Shown piece by piece: positions 41,400 to 50,518 of a DNA stretch of 60,600 nucleotides. The stretch is from positions 1 through 60,600 of the forward strand of contig DATCHD010000032.1 in the NCBI GenBank assembly GCA_036508555.1. Direction: 5' to 3'. Made by a program: the position numbers and the translations under genes. How positions within the stretch are numbered: position 1 is the first letter of the stretch; every line of letters starts with the position of its first letter. This DNA is from CAINVV01 sp036508555. Its GTDB lineage: Bacteria; Bacteroidota; Bacteroidia; Bacteroidales; Prolixibacteraceae. The notes under the pieces are model-generated. The model saw nothing but the letters and a program-made list of their open reading frames with translations. It was not told where the DNA came from and did not search any database.

Positions 41400-42086
41400 A
41401 TGAGTTTGAAAAGTGATGAGTTTCACAAATTTGCTACAAAACAAATGGGGATCAGCAGTTTATCCCTCCACAAGTTTGAATCTATTCACGCCAGTTATAT
41501 TTCACCTACGATCATCGAAGAGCGTCAGATGAACATCGCCCAGATGGATGTCTTCTCCAGATTGATGATGGACCGTATCATCTTTCTCGGTATTGCCATC
41601 GATGATGATGTAGCCAATATTATTCAGGCACAGCTACTGTTTCTCGAATCTTCCGATCCCGGGAAAGATATCCAGATCTATTTTAATTCGCCCGGAGGAT
41701 CGGTGCACGCCGGACTGGGAATTTACGATACCATGCAGTACATCAACTGCGACATCGCCACCATCTGTACTGGTATGGCCGCATCGATGGCAGCCGTATT
41801 GATGATTGCCGGCACAAAGGGGAAAAGATCCGCACTGAAACACTCCAGAATCATGATTCATCAGCCAATGGGCGGCGCTCAGGGCCAGGCGTCTGACATC
41901 GAGATCACTGCCAGGGAGATCATGAAACTGAAAAAGGAATTGTATGAAATTATAGCTTTCCATTCGGGGCAATCTCTCGAAAGAGTCGAAAAGGACTCCG
42001 ACAGGGACTATTGGATGACTGCCGATGAGGCGAAAGAATATGGCATGATCGATGAAATTTTGATCCGTCAGAAAAAAAATAACTAA
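41400..42086 (+). CDS. clpP: ATP-dependent Clp protease proteolytic subunit ClpP
   Basis: Serine peptidase of the ClpXP proteasome-like complex. Catalytic triad: S129 in GMAASMAAVLM, H154 in IMIHQPMGGA, and an Asp in KDSDRDYWM. The family-signature NSPGGSVHAGLGIYDTMQ is near 96-113. It carries a longer N-terminal extension (about 25 aa, SLSLHKFESIHASYIS) than E. coli ClpP; this is common in Bacteroidota. The clpX gene follows in the same direction 30 bp further; the 145 bp before clpP have no gene. Confidence 0.95.
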   Translation: MSLKSDEFHKFATKQMGISSLSLHKFESIHASYISPTIIEERQMNIAQMDVFSRLMMDRIIFLGIAIDDDVANIIQAQLLFLESSDPGKDIQIYFNSPGGSVHAGLGIYDTMQYINCDIATICTGMAASMAAVLMIAGTKGKRSALKHSRIMIHQPMGGAQGQASDIEITAREIMKLKKELYEIIAFHSGQSLERVEKDSDRDYWMTADEAKEYGMIDEILIRQKKNN

Positions 42087-42116
42087 CGGAACAGGATGGT
42101 CAATAAAAACACAGGA

Positions 42117-43340
42117 ATGAAGAAAACCGACAGATGTTCGTTTTGCGGGCGGGAGAAGAAAGAGGTTCAATTGCTGATTGCTGGCATGGAAGGCCATATC
42201 TGCGAAAATTGTATTGAACAGGCTCATTCGATCGTTGAGGAAGAATTTAAGAAAAATGTTGGCTTTGACCTCAAAGGACTTGACCTGAAGAAGCCCCGTG
42301 AAATCAAGGCTTTTCTCGATCAGTACGTGATCGGACAAGACGATGCCAAGAGAATTCTTTCCGTTGCGGTTTACAACCATTACAAACGGTTAAACCAGAA
42401 GATCACCGAGGATGGCACCGAGATTGAAAAATCAAATATCATCCTGGTAGGTCCGACAGGAACAGGCAAAACGCTGTTAGCTAAGACGATAGCAAAAATG
42501 TTGCATGTTCCTTTTACCATTGTAGATGCAACCGTCCTGACAGAAGCCGGCTATGTGGGTGAAGACATTGAGAGCCTTTTGACTCGCCTGCTTCAGGCGG
42601 CAGATTACAATGTGGAGGCTGCCGAACGGGGAATTGTGTTTATTGATGAGATTGACAAGATTGCCCGCAAGGGGGATAACCCTTCCATTACCCGCGATGT
42701 CTCGGGCGAAGGGGTTCAACAAGGATTACTGAAGCTGCTGGAAGGTGCTGTCGTTAATGTACCCCCTCAGGGAGGCCGGAAGCACCCCGAACAGAAGATG
42801 ATCCCGGTCGATACGAAAAACATCCTTTTTGTTTGTGGTGGCGCCTTCGAAGGCATCGAACGCAAGATCGGACTGAGGCTGAATACAAAAGTAGTCGGCT
42901 ACAAAGCAATTTCCGAGTACGGCAAGATTGACAGAGATCACCTGCTTCAATATGTCTCTCCCCAGGATTTAAGGGCCTTCGGGCTGATTCCGGAGATTGT
43001 GGGTCGGCTGCCTGTTCTTACATACCTGGTTCCCCTCGACAGAGATTCATTGCGCAGAATTTTGATCGAACCGAAAAATTCGATTATCAAACAATACATC
43101 AAACTCTTCGAAATGGATGGCATTAAGCTCGAGTTTAAGGAAGAAACGCTTGATGTGATTGTCGATAAGGCGATCGAATTTAAACTGGGTGCCCGCGGAC
43201 TGAGGTCTATTTGCGAAACTATCATGATCGATGCCATGTTTGAGATGCCTTCTGAAGGTGGAACCTCCATGGTGATCACTCCTGAGTTTGCGTCAGAAAA
43301 AATCGAAAGAATCAGTACATTACGTCTTCAGGCAGGTTAA
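42117..43340 (+). CDS. clpX: ATP-dependent Clp protease ATP-binding subunit ClpX
   Basis: AAA+ unfoldase that feeds ClpP. I use ATG 42117 (MKKTDRCSFCGREKKEV); seven codons upstream an alternative ATG exists at 42096. The N-terminal zinc finger has C7, C10, C29 and C32. Walker A GPTGTGKT is at 112-119, Walker B is IVFIDEIDKIA, and the pore loop GYVGEDIES is intact, as are the RKGDNPSITRDVSGEGVQQ sensor region and the C-terminal small domain (ARGLRSICE). Length 407 aa. Confidence 0.96.
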   Translation: MKKTDRCSFCGREKKEVQLLIAGMEGHICENCIEQAHSIVEEEFKKNVGFDLKGLDLKKPREIKAFLDQYVIGQDDAKRILSVAVYNHYKRLNQKITEDGTEIEKSNIILVGPTGTGKTLLAKTIAKMLHVPFTIVDATVLTEAGYVGEDIESLLTRLLQAADYNVEAAERGIVFIDEIDKIARKGDNPSITRDVSGEGVQQGLLKLLEGAVVNVPPQGGRKHPEQKMIPVDTKNILFVCGGAFEGIERKIGLRLNTKVVGYKAISEYGKIDRDHLLQYVSPQDLRAFGLIPEIVGRLPVLTYLVPLDRDSLRRILIEPKNSIIKQYIKLFEMDGIKLEFKEETLDVIVDKAIEFKLGARGLRSICETIMIDAMFEMPSEGGTSMVITPEFASEKIERISTLRLQAG

Positions 43341-43395
43341 TTATTTGTAAAGAAAAAAATTGTATCTTTAACCCGAATTAAAATTATAATAATAA

Positions 43396-43587
43396 ATGAG
43401 TAAAGGAATTGTCAAATTCTTTAATGTAACAAAAGGATTTGGGTTTGTCAAAGACGATGAGTCTCAAAATGAGTACTTTGTACACGTAACTGGCTTAATC
43501 GATCAGATCAAAGAAAACGACCATGTAACTTTCGAATTACAAGACGGAAGAAAAGGTCTTATCGCCGTAAACGTAAAACAAGCTTAA
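43396..43587 (+). CDS. Cold-shock domain protein
   Basis: A 63-aa single cold-shock domain. RNP1 motif KGFGFVKDD (about 13-21) and RNP2-like YFVHVTGL (about 27-34) are visible. These proteins bind single-stranded nucleic acid and act as RNA chaperones. The leader is short (about 30-50 nt), unlike the long thermosensor leader of E. coli cspA, so cold regulation by RNA structure is not evident. A terminator follows at 43613. Confidence 0.92.
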   Translation: MSKGIVKFFNVTKGFGFVKDDESQNEYFVHVTGLIDQIKENDHVTFELQDGRKGLIAVNVKQA

Positions 43588-43612
43588 ATAAAGCAAGTTT
43601 CGAACAAAATTT

Positions 43613-43642
43613 AAAGGGAATCCATCGGGTTCCCTTTTTTTA
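43613..43642. terminator. Intrinsic terminator, cold-shock gene and convergent transporter
   Basis: AAAGGGAA (43613-43620) pairs with TTCCCTTT (43630-43637) across a 9-nt loop and is followed by Ts. The stem works from both directions between two convergent genes. Confidence 0.75.
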
Positions 43643-43654
43643 ATCAAGTAAATT

Positions 43655-44653
43655 TCAATTACTGCCGGCGTAAATGATCAGCCCGATACCCACCACAAAT
43701 AGCAGGAACATCGCCGTCAGCAGACCAGAAGTGCCTTTGGAGCCCTTAAACTCTTTCCAGATAAATACGCCCCACAAGGCTGCTACCAGTGTTGCCCCCT
43801 GTCCCAGACCATAAGAAACGGGAAATCCGGCTTTGCCCGCTGCAATAATGCTGAAAGACATGCCTGTGCACCAGATCATCCCACCAAAAATGCCGGTCAG
43901 GTGTTCTTTGAGTCCGCCCTTAAAGTATTGAGAATAACTTACAGGCATTCCTTCGAAAGGTTTTTTCATCAGCAACGTATTAAAAAACAGGTTGCTTGCC
44001 AGGATTCCAATGGAGAAAAATACGGTCGCGGTGTAAGGAGTCATAAAACCTGCTTTCGGATGGACGAAATCGTCTGTCATAGAACTGGCAACGAAACGGT
44101 AAAATAACGCCATCAGGATTCCTCCCACGACGGACAAAACAATTCCTTTTGTCGGAATTTTCATTGCCTGGGAGGCTTTCCTGCGATAAGCAATAGCATC
44201 GATCACAATCGCGACTGTTACAAGTCCAACACCAGAAAAGAGCCATGTGGGACTTCCTTGTGGAGTAGCCATGTAGTTGATAATGACTCCTAATACCAAT
44301 GCAATTCCAATCCCTACCGGGAAAGCTACAGACATCCCTGCAATCGCTATGGCAGCAGCCACCAGGATATTGGCCGCGTTGAAGATGACGCCTCCCAGCA
44401 ATGCCTTCTGAATATTCGCGCCATCGGCTTGCTTGAGGTCGGCTAAAAAGCTTCGGCCATGTTCGCCAAAACTGCCCATGGAAAAGGCAAAAAACAGCGA
44501 CATCAATACGATACCCAGGACATAATCCCAGTAAAAGAGTTCAAACCTCCACGATTTCTCTGCAAGCTTCTGGGTGTTGGCCCACGATCCCCAGCAGAGC
44601 ATCGTAATAATGGTCATAACTACGGCCAGAGAATAACTTTCTACGATGTACAT
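43655..44653 (-). CDS. GRP/RhaT-type sugar transporter
   Basis: A 332-aa membrane protein with about ten helices. The start MYIVESYSLAVVMTIITMLC and CWGSWANTQKLAEKSWRFEL belong to a Bacteroidota group related to glucose/ribose uptake proteins and RhaT sugar-proton symporters (DMT superfamily). It follows the nucleoside hydrolase fusion and ribokinase genes in the same direction, so ribose or a nucleoside is the likely cargo. Cargo assignment is by context. Confidence 0.78.
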   Translation of the reverse strand: MYIVESYSLAVVMTIITMLCWGSWANTQKLAEKSWRFELFYWDYVLGIVLMSLFFAFSMGSFGEHGRSFLADLKQADGANIQKALLGGVIFNAANILVAAAIAIAGMSVAFPVGIGIALVLGVIINYMATPQGSPTWLFSGVGLVTVAIVIDAIAYRRKASQAMKIPTKGIVLSVVGGILMALFYRFVASSMTDDFVHPKAGFMTPYTATVFFSIGILASNLFFNTLLMKKPFEGMPVSYSQYFKGGLKEHLTGIFGGMIWCTGMSFSIIAAGKAGFPVSYGLGQGATLVAALWGVFIWKEFKGSKGTSGLLTAMFLLFVVGIGLIIYAGSN

Positions 44654-44674
44654 ACCTTTAATTAATTAGATTTT

Positions 44675-44705
44675 CACATTAGCACATTAGCACATTAGCA
44701 CATTA
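44675..44705. repeat. Tandem repeat of CACATTAG
   Basis: Four units of the 8-mer CACATTAG (44675-44682, 44683-44690, 44691-44698, and a partial 44699-44705) lie between the transporter and the hydrolase fusion. The last unit includes the hydrolase stop codon. The pattern is a variable-number repeat candidate. Confidence 0.75.
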
Positions 44706-47204
44706 TTTAAACACCAATGCATCGGATACATAAATTCTGCTGTCGAGCGATTCCGGCTTTTTCTCGCCAGTGATCACAATTTTTAGGATGTGCTTGCCGC
44801 GTGTCAGTTTTAGCGCATGGCAGATGTTGATGGGCGTCTGCTCCTGCTGGTTGTAATAGAAATAAGTATCGAAAGTGGAATGCAACTTCCCGTCGATGTA
44901 CAGCTCCGCCTTGCCGGCGTCCTTCTTCCAGTTTCCTTCCAGCGAAATCGCGGTGCCCTCGAAACTAAACTCCAGGGTATCGCCTTTCTTCGAGGCAACC
45001 TTTGACTGCTTCACTTTTTTAGTACCATCTTCTGGTACCATTGGAAAAATCTGCCAGTCTCCGGATAATTTCCAACGTTTCTCATCGAAGATCGAGACCT
45101 TTTCACTCAGCGCCATCTTCGGAAAACTCACCTCAAAAGGAGCAGGTTCAGGCTTTTGAACCTTGATCAGGACAGGATCAACGTCTGCCTTACCGCCACT
45201 GGCACTAATCTGGGTAAGTGCATATTTCATGGTCTGATCTACCGCTTTTCGGAAGGAATAATTGGTGAAGATGAAGAGCGAATCCTGCATGGCGCCGACT
45301 GCCTTTTGCATCGCTTCAGGCAAATGGCTGAACCCATTGATGACGCCAAGCACGGCCAGGGCGTTGGACGGATTGCAGTCTGAATCCTGTCCGCAGCGGG
45401 TAGTGATCTCAAGTGTCTTATCAGGATCGCCACCTCCATATAACAGACCGATCACGATGAAGGCTCCGTTGAATTTTGCATCGATATTAAAGGCCTCACC
45501 CGCAGTGCAAATATGAGTCTTGCCCCATTTATCTTCCAGAATTTTCCATACGGCACGCCAGTCCTCAGGATTCTTGTCTTTTAACAACAGCACATCCTGA
45601 ATGATTTTAGCATAATCTGATTCGGAGGGCAGGGAGGTCAGCGCTTTTTCTACAATCTTCCTGATATCTTTCTCAAAAAATGCCTCCGCGTACATCGCTG
45701 AAAGGAAGATTCCTCCATACACGCCGTCGCCGAAATTCATGATGTGTCCGATCTTGTCGGCCAGTTTGGCGGCGCTGTTGGGCATTCCAGGCGACATAAA
45801 TCCAAGGTAATCAGCCTCTATCTGAAAATCGATGTCGTTGGCATGGAAATTAAATTCTGGTGCGCCCGAGCGCGGAGGGAAGATGCTGTCGAAGTAGTTT
45901 TTGCGGGACTGGGCATTGGCATGCCAGAGCATGTACCCGGCTTTGGCGAACAGTTCCTGGTATTTCTTGGCAGGGGCGTCCATCCCGTACTGATCCATCG
46001 TCATCAGGAAGGTGAGTTGAACATAGAGGTCATCCTGGGTCAGTGATCCGATAGCATCTTTTGGTGCCCAGATGATGGGTTTCTCGTACGTTTTTCCAAG
46101 GGCACGAAATTCAGTCGGGGCGCCATAGGTCACGCCGAGCATTTTCCCGGCCCACCCTCCGGCAATCTTGTCTTTAAGATCGGCTTTTGAGATGGAGCGG
46201 ATCGTTGGAGAGGAAGGCTCATGCATCATCCTCGTCTCTATAAATTTCCCGATATTTTCAGGGCTTTGGCTAAACTTTACATAGGCGTGTTTTCCAGCCG
46301 GATTTTCATCCCAGGTATTGCTCCCATCCCGAGACACTCTAATAGTGCCTTTCACGGTAGTAAAAAAGGGTTCCGTTCCAAATATCGCGATTAGAACAGC
46401 TGTTTGGTCCCAGCTCGAGTGTCCTTTCAGATCGTCCTTCGATCCATTCATGGCGATCCGGAAGGCATCTTTCACCGGACTGTGCTGAACCGTGCTACCC
46501 ACAAGTTTTAATCCGGTCTTAACTTTATCTCCGATTTCGAATCCGGTAAAAATAACAGGGGTTGGCCAGTGTTCGAAACACTGTATTGAAGCGGTGGAAT
46601 CCATATCGACATTGTACTCCTTGCCTTTCGGGTACCAACCGGCCATCGAAACAAGCTTTTTGACCTTCCGGGCTACCAGGTCAATCCCGTTGAGTGTACT
46701 GATCTGATCAGCAGGCGACTGCAAAAGGTTGTTGAGGTTGGTGATGAACCCGATGGAAACGATGGTGACCAACCCGTCGGGCTGCGCCGAAAGTATTTTG
46801 CGGTATTGGGCTACGGCATCAGGTGCCTCGTTGGTCGAACGGATTTTGTGAGGGTAGCGCGCAACGATGGAATCCGGCCAGTGCCTATCTGAGCCAATCT
46901 TTACTCCCTTCGATTTTGGTGAACCTACCGGGATGGCCGGCCTCCCGAAATAGGTGTTCAACACATCGATGACAGGTACCACGAGTGAATCTTTGTTGCA
47001 TGCCATAATCCCGAGTATTTCAACCTTGCCGCTGTCGGCCATGGCGTGCAGGACCGCCACGGCCCCCACATCATCGAAATCCGGACCGATGTCGGTATCC
47101 AGGATGATTTTGATGGGACCGGTAGATGCCTGCTTTTGTGGCGAGGTGCAGGATTGTATCATCCAAACACAGAATAGGAAGAGTAAGGCAACAGAATTTT
47201 TCAT
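44703..47204 (-). CDS. Exported nucleoside hydrolase/ADP-ribosylglycohydrolase fusion lipoprotein
   Basis: The start at ATG 47204 gives an 833-aa lipoprotein (VWMIQSC lipobox, Cys19). Residues about 30-330 are a nucleoside hydrolase-like domain with the calcium-binding ILDTDIGPDFDD at 34-45. About 345-650 is an ADP-ribosylglycohydrolase domain: GGWAGKMLGVTYGAPTE, LTQDDLYVQLTFL and RCGQDSDCNPSNALAVLG carry the metal-binding Asp pattern. From about 690 a beta-rich C-terminal region (LEFSFEGTAISLEGNWKK) resembles a carbohydrate-binding module. Both catalytic domains break N-glycosidic bonds to ribose. Upstream ribokinase ends 19 bp away; the transporter follows. Substrates are inferred from the domains. 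Confidence 0.85.
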   Translation of the reverse strand: MKNSVALLFLFCVWMIQSCTSPQKQASTGPIKIILDTDIGPDFDDVGAVAVLHAMADSGKVEILGIMACNKDSLVVPVIDVLNTYFGRPAIPVGSPKSKGVKIGSDRHWPDSIVARYPHKIRSTNEAPDAVAQYRKILSAQPDGLVTIVSIGFITNLNNLLQSPADQISTLNGIDLVARKVKKLVSMAGWYPKGKEYNVDMDSTASIQCFEHWPTPVIFTGFEIGDKVKTGLKLVGSTVQHSPVKDAFRIAMNGSKDDLKGHSSWDQTAVLIAIFGTEPFFTTVKGTIRVSRDGSNTWDENPAGKHAYVKFSQSPENIGKFIETRMMHEPSSPTIRSISKADLKDKIAGGWAGKMLGVTYGAPTEFRALGKTYEKPIIWAPKDAIGSLTQDDLYVQLTFLMTMDQYGMDAPAKKYQELFAKAGYMLWHANAQSRKNYFDSIFPPRSGAPEFNFHANDIDFQIEADYLGFMSPGMPNSAAKLADKIGHIMNFGDGVYGGIFLSAMYAEAFFEKDIRKIVEKALTSLPSESDYAKIIQDVLLLKDKNPEDWRAVWKILEDKWGKTHICTAGEAFNIDAKFNGAFIVIGLLYGGGDPDKTLEITTRCGQDSDCNPSNALAVLGVINGFSHLPEAMQKAVGAMQDSLFIFTNYSFRKAVDQTMKYALTQISASGGKADVDPVLIKVQKPEPAPFEVSFPKMALSEKVSIFDEKRWKLSGDWQIFPMVPEDGTKKVKQSKVASKKGDTLEFSFEGTAISLEGNWKKDAGKAELYIDGKLHSTFDTYFYYNQQEQTPINICHALKLTRGKHILKIVITGEKKPESLDSRIYVSDALVFK

Positions 47205-47223
47205 GATATTTCTATGTGTTATG

Positions 47224-48129
47224 TTAATCAACTTCATCCCGGTAGGGTGCCGAAGACTGAGCCCCCATCCTGGTTACAGAAAGGGCAGCCGCCTTGTTGG
47301 CAAAGGCAATGGCTTCCACCAAACCGGCACCTTCGGAAAGCGCTACAGCCAGGGCTCCGTTGAAGCAATCGCCGGCGGCTGTCGTGTCGACAACTTTGAC
47401 GGCCACCGAGGGCACCAACTCACAAAGTTCGTCCGTGACCAACAGCGCTCCCTTGCTTCCCAATGTCATCACAACGACCTTTATTCCATTGGATAACAGA
47501 ACTCTGGCGGCAGTAGCGGCAGAAGACTGGTCCGTTACGGCTATACCTGTTAGCAGCTCCGCCTCCGTTTCGTTGGGGGTAATCATGTAGATCATTTTCA
47601 ACAATTCCGAAGGCAGCGGTTGTGCCGGGGCAGGATTCAGGATCACTTTCTTTCCTGCTCTGACGGCCATTTCTGTGGCATAAATAACAGTATCCAGCGG
47701 AATTTCGAGCTGCATCAGAATGATTTCTGCTTCCCTGATAGCGATGACAGCCTTGTCAATATCCTCGCGTGCCAGGAGGGCATTGGCACCGGGTGCGACC
47801 ACAATGCAATTTTCGCCGTGCTCATCCACGGTGATGAGGGCTATCCCGGAAGGGGCTTCAGGGTCTGAAAAGAGAAAGTCAGTATTCAGGTTTTCAGCCT
47901 GAAAGAGTTTTTGGGACTCCCGGCCAAAAACATCTCCGCCGGTTTTAGCGACCAGCGTTACTTTACCGTTCAAACGAGCCGCCGCGACGGCCTGGTTGGC
48001 TCCCTTTCCTCCCGGATTCATCAGAAAATCGCCGCCGAGAATAGTTTCTCCCGGCAGGGGCAGTCTGGTGGTTTTGATCACCATGTCGGTATTCGTGCTA
48101 CCGATGACAGTTATTGAATGTGCTGACAT
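47224..48129 (-). CDS. rbsK: Ribokinase
   Basis: PfkB-family kinase phosphorylating ribose at O5. I use ATG 48129 (MSAHSITVIGSTNTDMVIKT); an upstream extension to 48210 is unlikely. Substrate motif NPGGKGANQAVAAARL (about 40-55) and the C-terminal signature VVDTTAAGDCFNGALAVAL, containing the catalytic Asp, are intact. Length 301 aa. Next in the transcript is the hydrolase fusion, so ribose released outside and imported would be phosphorylated here. Confidence 0.93.
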   Translation of the reverse strand: MSAHSITVIGSTNTDMVIKTTRLPLPGETILGGDFLMNPGGKGANQAVAAARLNGKVTLVAKTGGDVFGRESQKLFQAENLNTDFLFSDPEAPSGIALITVDEHGENCIVVAPGANALLAREDIDKAVIAIREAEIILMQLEIPLDTVIYATEMAVRAGKKVILNPAPAQPLPSELLKMIYMITPNETEAELLTGIAVTDQSSAATAARVLLSNGIKVVVMTLGSKGALLVTDELCELVPSVAVKVVDTTAAGDCFNGALAVALSEGAGLVEAIAFANKAAALSVTRMGAQSSAPYRDEVD

Positions 48130-48247
48130 TTTTACGAATAAGTAAAATACTTCTTCTACCAAAAATAAGATAAATTTCCTCAAACGCGTTTCCCTAACCT
48201 TAATAAACAAAATTCTTGTTTATTTTGCATCTTCATTCAAGCAGCGT

Positions 48248-49519
48248 ATGAACATATTAATCATAGGATCGGGAGGGCGCGAGCACGCTTTTGCCTGGAA
48301 ACTGAAACAAAGCAGCCAGGTTAAAAAGATTTTTGTGGCACCCGGCAATGCGGGTACCTCATCGCTGGGTGTAAATCTCGAAATCGGGGTGACCGACTTC
48401 CCAGCAATAAAAAAGGCAGTCCTTCAGCACCATATCGACCTGGTGGTGGTGGGTCCGGAGGTTCCGCTGGTAGAAGGTATTCACGATTTCTTTCTGGCCG
48501 ACAGCCAGCTCAGAAATATTCCGGTGATAGGTCCTGGCAGCAGCGGTGCCCGGCTCGAAGGGAGTAAAGAGTTTGCCAAGGAATTTATGATGAGAAACCA
48601 TATTCCTACAGCCGGATATCTTACGGTTCATGCAGGAAATCTGAGCGAAGGAATTGAATTTCTAAAGAAACTGAAACCCCCTTATGTGCTTAAAGCTGAT
48701 GGACTTGCAGCCGGTAAAGGTGTTCTGATCATTGATCAGCTTGAAGAAGCCATAAATTCACTGCAGGAGATGCTCAATGGACTCTTTGGTAGTGCGAGTT
48801 CCACGGTAGTGATAGAGGAGTTTCTCGCTGGTTTGGAGTGTTCAGTTTTTGTGATGACCGATGGGGTACATTATAAAATATTGCCCGAAGCCAAGGATTA
48901 CAAGCGAATTGGTGAAGGGGATACCGGTCTGAATACCGGCGGAATGGGGGCCATCTCACCCGTAAAGTTTGCCACAAAGGAGTTCCTGAAAAAGGTCGAG
49001 GAACGAATGGTGATTCCGACCATAAGGGGATTGCAGCAAGAGGGAATTCCTTACAAAGGGTTCATTTTCCTCGGCCTCATGAATTGCGGCGGCGATCCTT
49101 ACCTGATCGAATACAATGTCCGCATGGGCGACCCTGAAACGGAAGCCGTGCTGATGCGCGTTCAATCGGATTTCGTCGATCTGCTCGACGGTATCGCGAA
49201 GGGAAACCTGCATGAAAAGGAGTTGGTCATCGATAAACGCACTGCAGTCACAGTAATGATCGTAGCAGGCGGCTATCCCGGTTCGTATGACAAGGGGAAG
49301 CCCATCCAATACCTTGAAAATGTTGAAGATAGCGTGGTGTTTCATGCCGGAACAAAGAAGAAAGGGGATCAAATCGTTACCAACGGCGGACGGGTTCTCG
49401 CAGTCAGTTCCGTAGCCAATACCATGGATGAGGCTTTGGCCCTGAGTTACAGGAATGCCAGGCGTATTGTCTTCGATAAAATGTATTTTCGTTCCGATAT
49501 TGGATTTGATTTAAAATAG
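48248..49519 (+). CDS. purD: Phosphoribosylamine-glycine ligase (GARS)
   Basis: Second step of purine synthesis. The N-terminal IIGSGGREHAFAWKL and VVVGPEVPLVEGI motifs, the ATP-grasp signature ADGLAAGKGV, and the metal-binding YNVRMGDPETEAVLMR motif are all present. Length 423 aa is normal. It is divergent from rbsK and 6 bp before a DUF6427-type gene. Confidence 0.95.
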   Translation: MNILIIGSGGREHAFAWKLKQSSQVKKIFVAPGNAGTSSLGVNLEIGVTDFPAIKKAVLQHHIDLVVVGPEVPLVEGIHDFFLADSQLRNIPVIGPGSSGARLEGSKEFAKEFMMRNHIPTAGYLTVHAGNLSEGIEFLKKLKPPYVLKADGLAAGKGVLIIDQLEEAINSLQEMLNGLFGSASSTVVIEEFLAGLECSVFVMTDGVHYKILPEAKDYKRIGEGDTGLNTGGMGAISPVKFATKEFLKKVEERMVIPTIRGLQQEGIPYKGFIFLGLMNCGGDPYLIEYNVRMGDPETEAVLMRVQSDFVDLLDGIAKGNLHEKELVIDKRTAVTVMIVAGGYPGSYDKGKPIQYLENVEDSVVFHAGTKKKGDQIVTNGGRVLAVSSVANTMDEALALSYRNARRIVFDKMYFRSDIGFDLK

Positions 49520-49525
49520 GCCATC

Positions 49526-50518
49526 ATGTTGCTGAGGCTTTTTAACAACAAAAATGTTTACAGTGCCATCCTGATACCGGTCGTAGCCTTCCTCTTCTGG
49601 ATGGAGCCTTTGCGGGTACCCACCGCCCTGGTCGTCCAGCCGGGAGAAGGCATGATGCCTCTGTATATTTTCTTCGCGAAATTTTTTACCGGAACGACCA
49701 TCTGGCCCGTCATGACAGGTTTTCTGCTGGTGTTGCTGAATGCCCTGATTCTCTCACTACTGAGCTATGAATTTCAGTTTTTGCAGCAGCGCACCTTTCT
49801 GCCGGGTATAATTTATATTGCTACTGTTTCGGCATTTCCTTCCCTTCAAACCTTCCATCCTGCTTATCCGGCTACGTTTTTTCTGTTGCTGTCGATCTAC
49901 TTTATTTTCTCCACTTATCACCGAAAAAATGAGATATCTTCGACCTTCAACGCCTCTTTTCTACTTTCTGTAGGAGCTCTCTTCTATTTGCCTGTGGTGA
50001 CGCTGTTCCCACTCATCTGGATCAGTATCTTCGTGTTACAGAAAAACGACAACTGGCGACTGCTGGTCATTCCGCTCATCGGAATCACGCTACCCTTGTT
50101 ATTCCTCTGGTCCTTCCTGTATGTCTCCGGATCCGATCAGGCAATTATTTTCACTATTCTTGAAGGGATGAAAGCTGTCAACAATCAATTTATTTTCGAA
50201 CCGGCCTTCCTGATCCTTACAGGGTTTATCTTCCTGCTCTCTGCATTCGGCAGCATATCCCTGATTAACTCAGTAAACATCAGAAAGATGAGCACGAGGA
50301 AATATTTTATTATTATTTACTGGATCATCGGATTGACTATTCCGTCTGCCTTTCTGTTTCACTCTACGGATTTGGGAGTGATAGCGCTCAGCACCATTCC
50401 GGTCTCTTTTCTGATGGCTCATTTCTTCCTATCGAGCAAACGGAACTTCTGGCGGGAATTTCTCTTTTTCCTTTACATGGCAATACTGGTAGCAACACAT
50501 TTACTGCTCTTCGACTAA
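49526..50518 (+). CDS. DUF6427-like membrane protein
   Basis: A 330-aa protein with about nine hydrophobic segments, starting MLLRLFNNKNVYSAILIPVV and containing LPGIIYIATVSAFPSLQTFH and LLSVGALFYLPVVTLFPLIW. This agrees with the DUF6427 family of Bacteroidota multi-span proteins commonly encoded near purD. No catalytic motif is seen. It follows purD by 6 bp, so it is probably co-transcribed. The end overlaps the convergent rmuC gene by 4 nt. Confidence 0.72.
   Translation: MLLRLFNNKNVYSAILIPVVAFLFWMEPLRVPTALVVQPGEGMMPLYIFFAKFFTGTTIWPVMTGFLLVLLNALILSLLSYEFQFLQQRTFLPGIIYIATVSAFPSLQTFHPAYPATFFLLLSIYFIFSTYHRKNEISSTFNASFLLSVGALFYLPVVTLFPLIWISIFVLQKNDNWRLLVIPLIGITLPLLFLWSFLYVSGSDQAIIFTILEGMKAVNNQFIFEPAFLILTGFIFLLSAFGSISLINSVNIRKMSTRKYFIIIYWIIGLTIPSAFLFHSTDLGVIALSTIPVSFLMAHFFLSSKRNFWREFLFFLYMAILVATHLLLFD

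Noticed and set aside
43341..43395. Long cold-shock RNA thermosensor before the cold-shock gene
   Set aside because: Only 55 bp separate it from clpX, with no strong structure; TTTG and TATCTTTA are there but the spacing (15 nt) is short.
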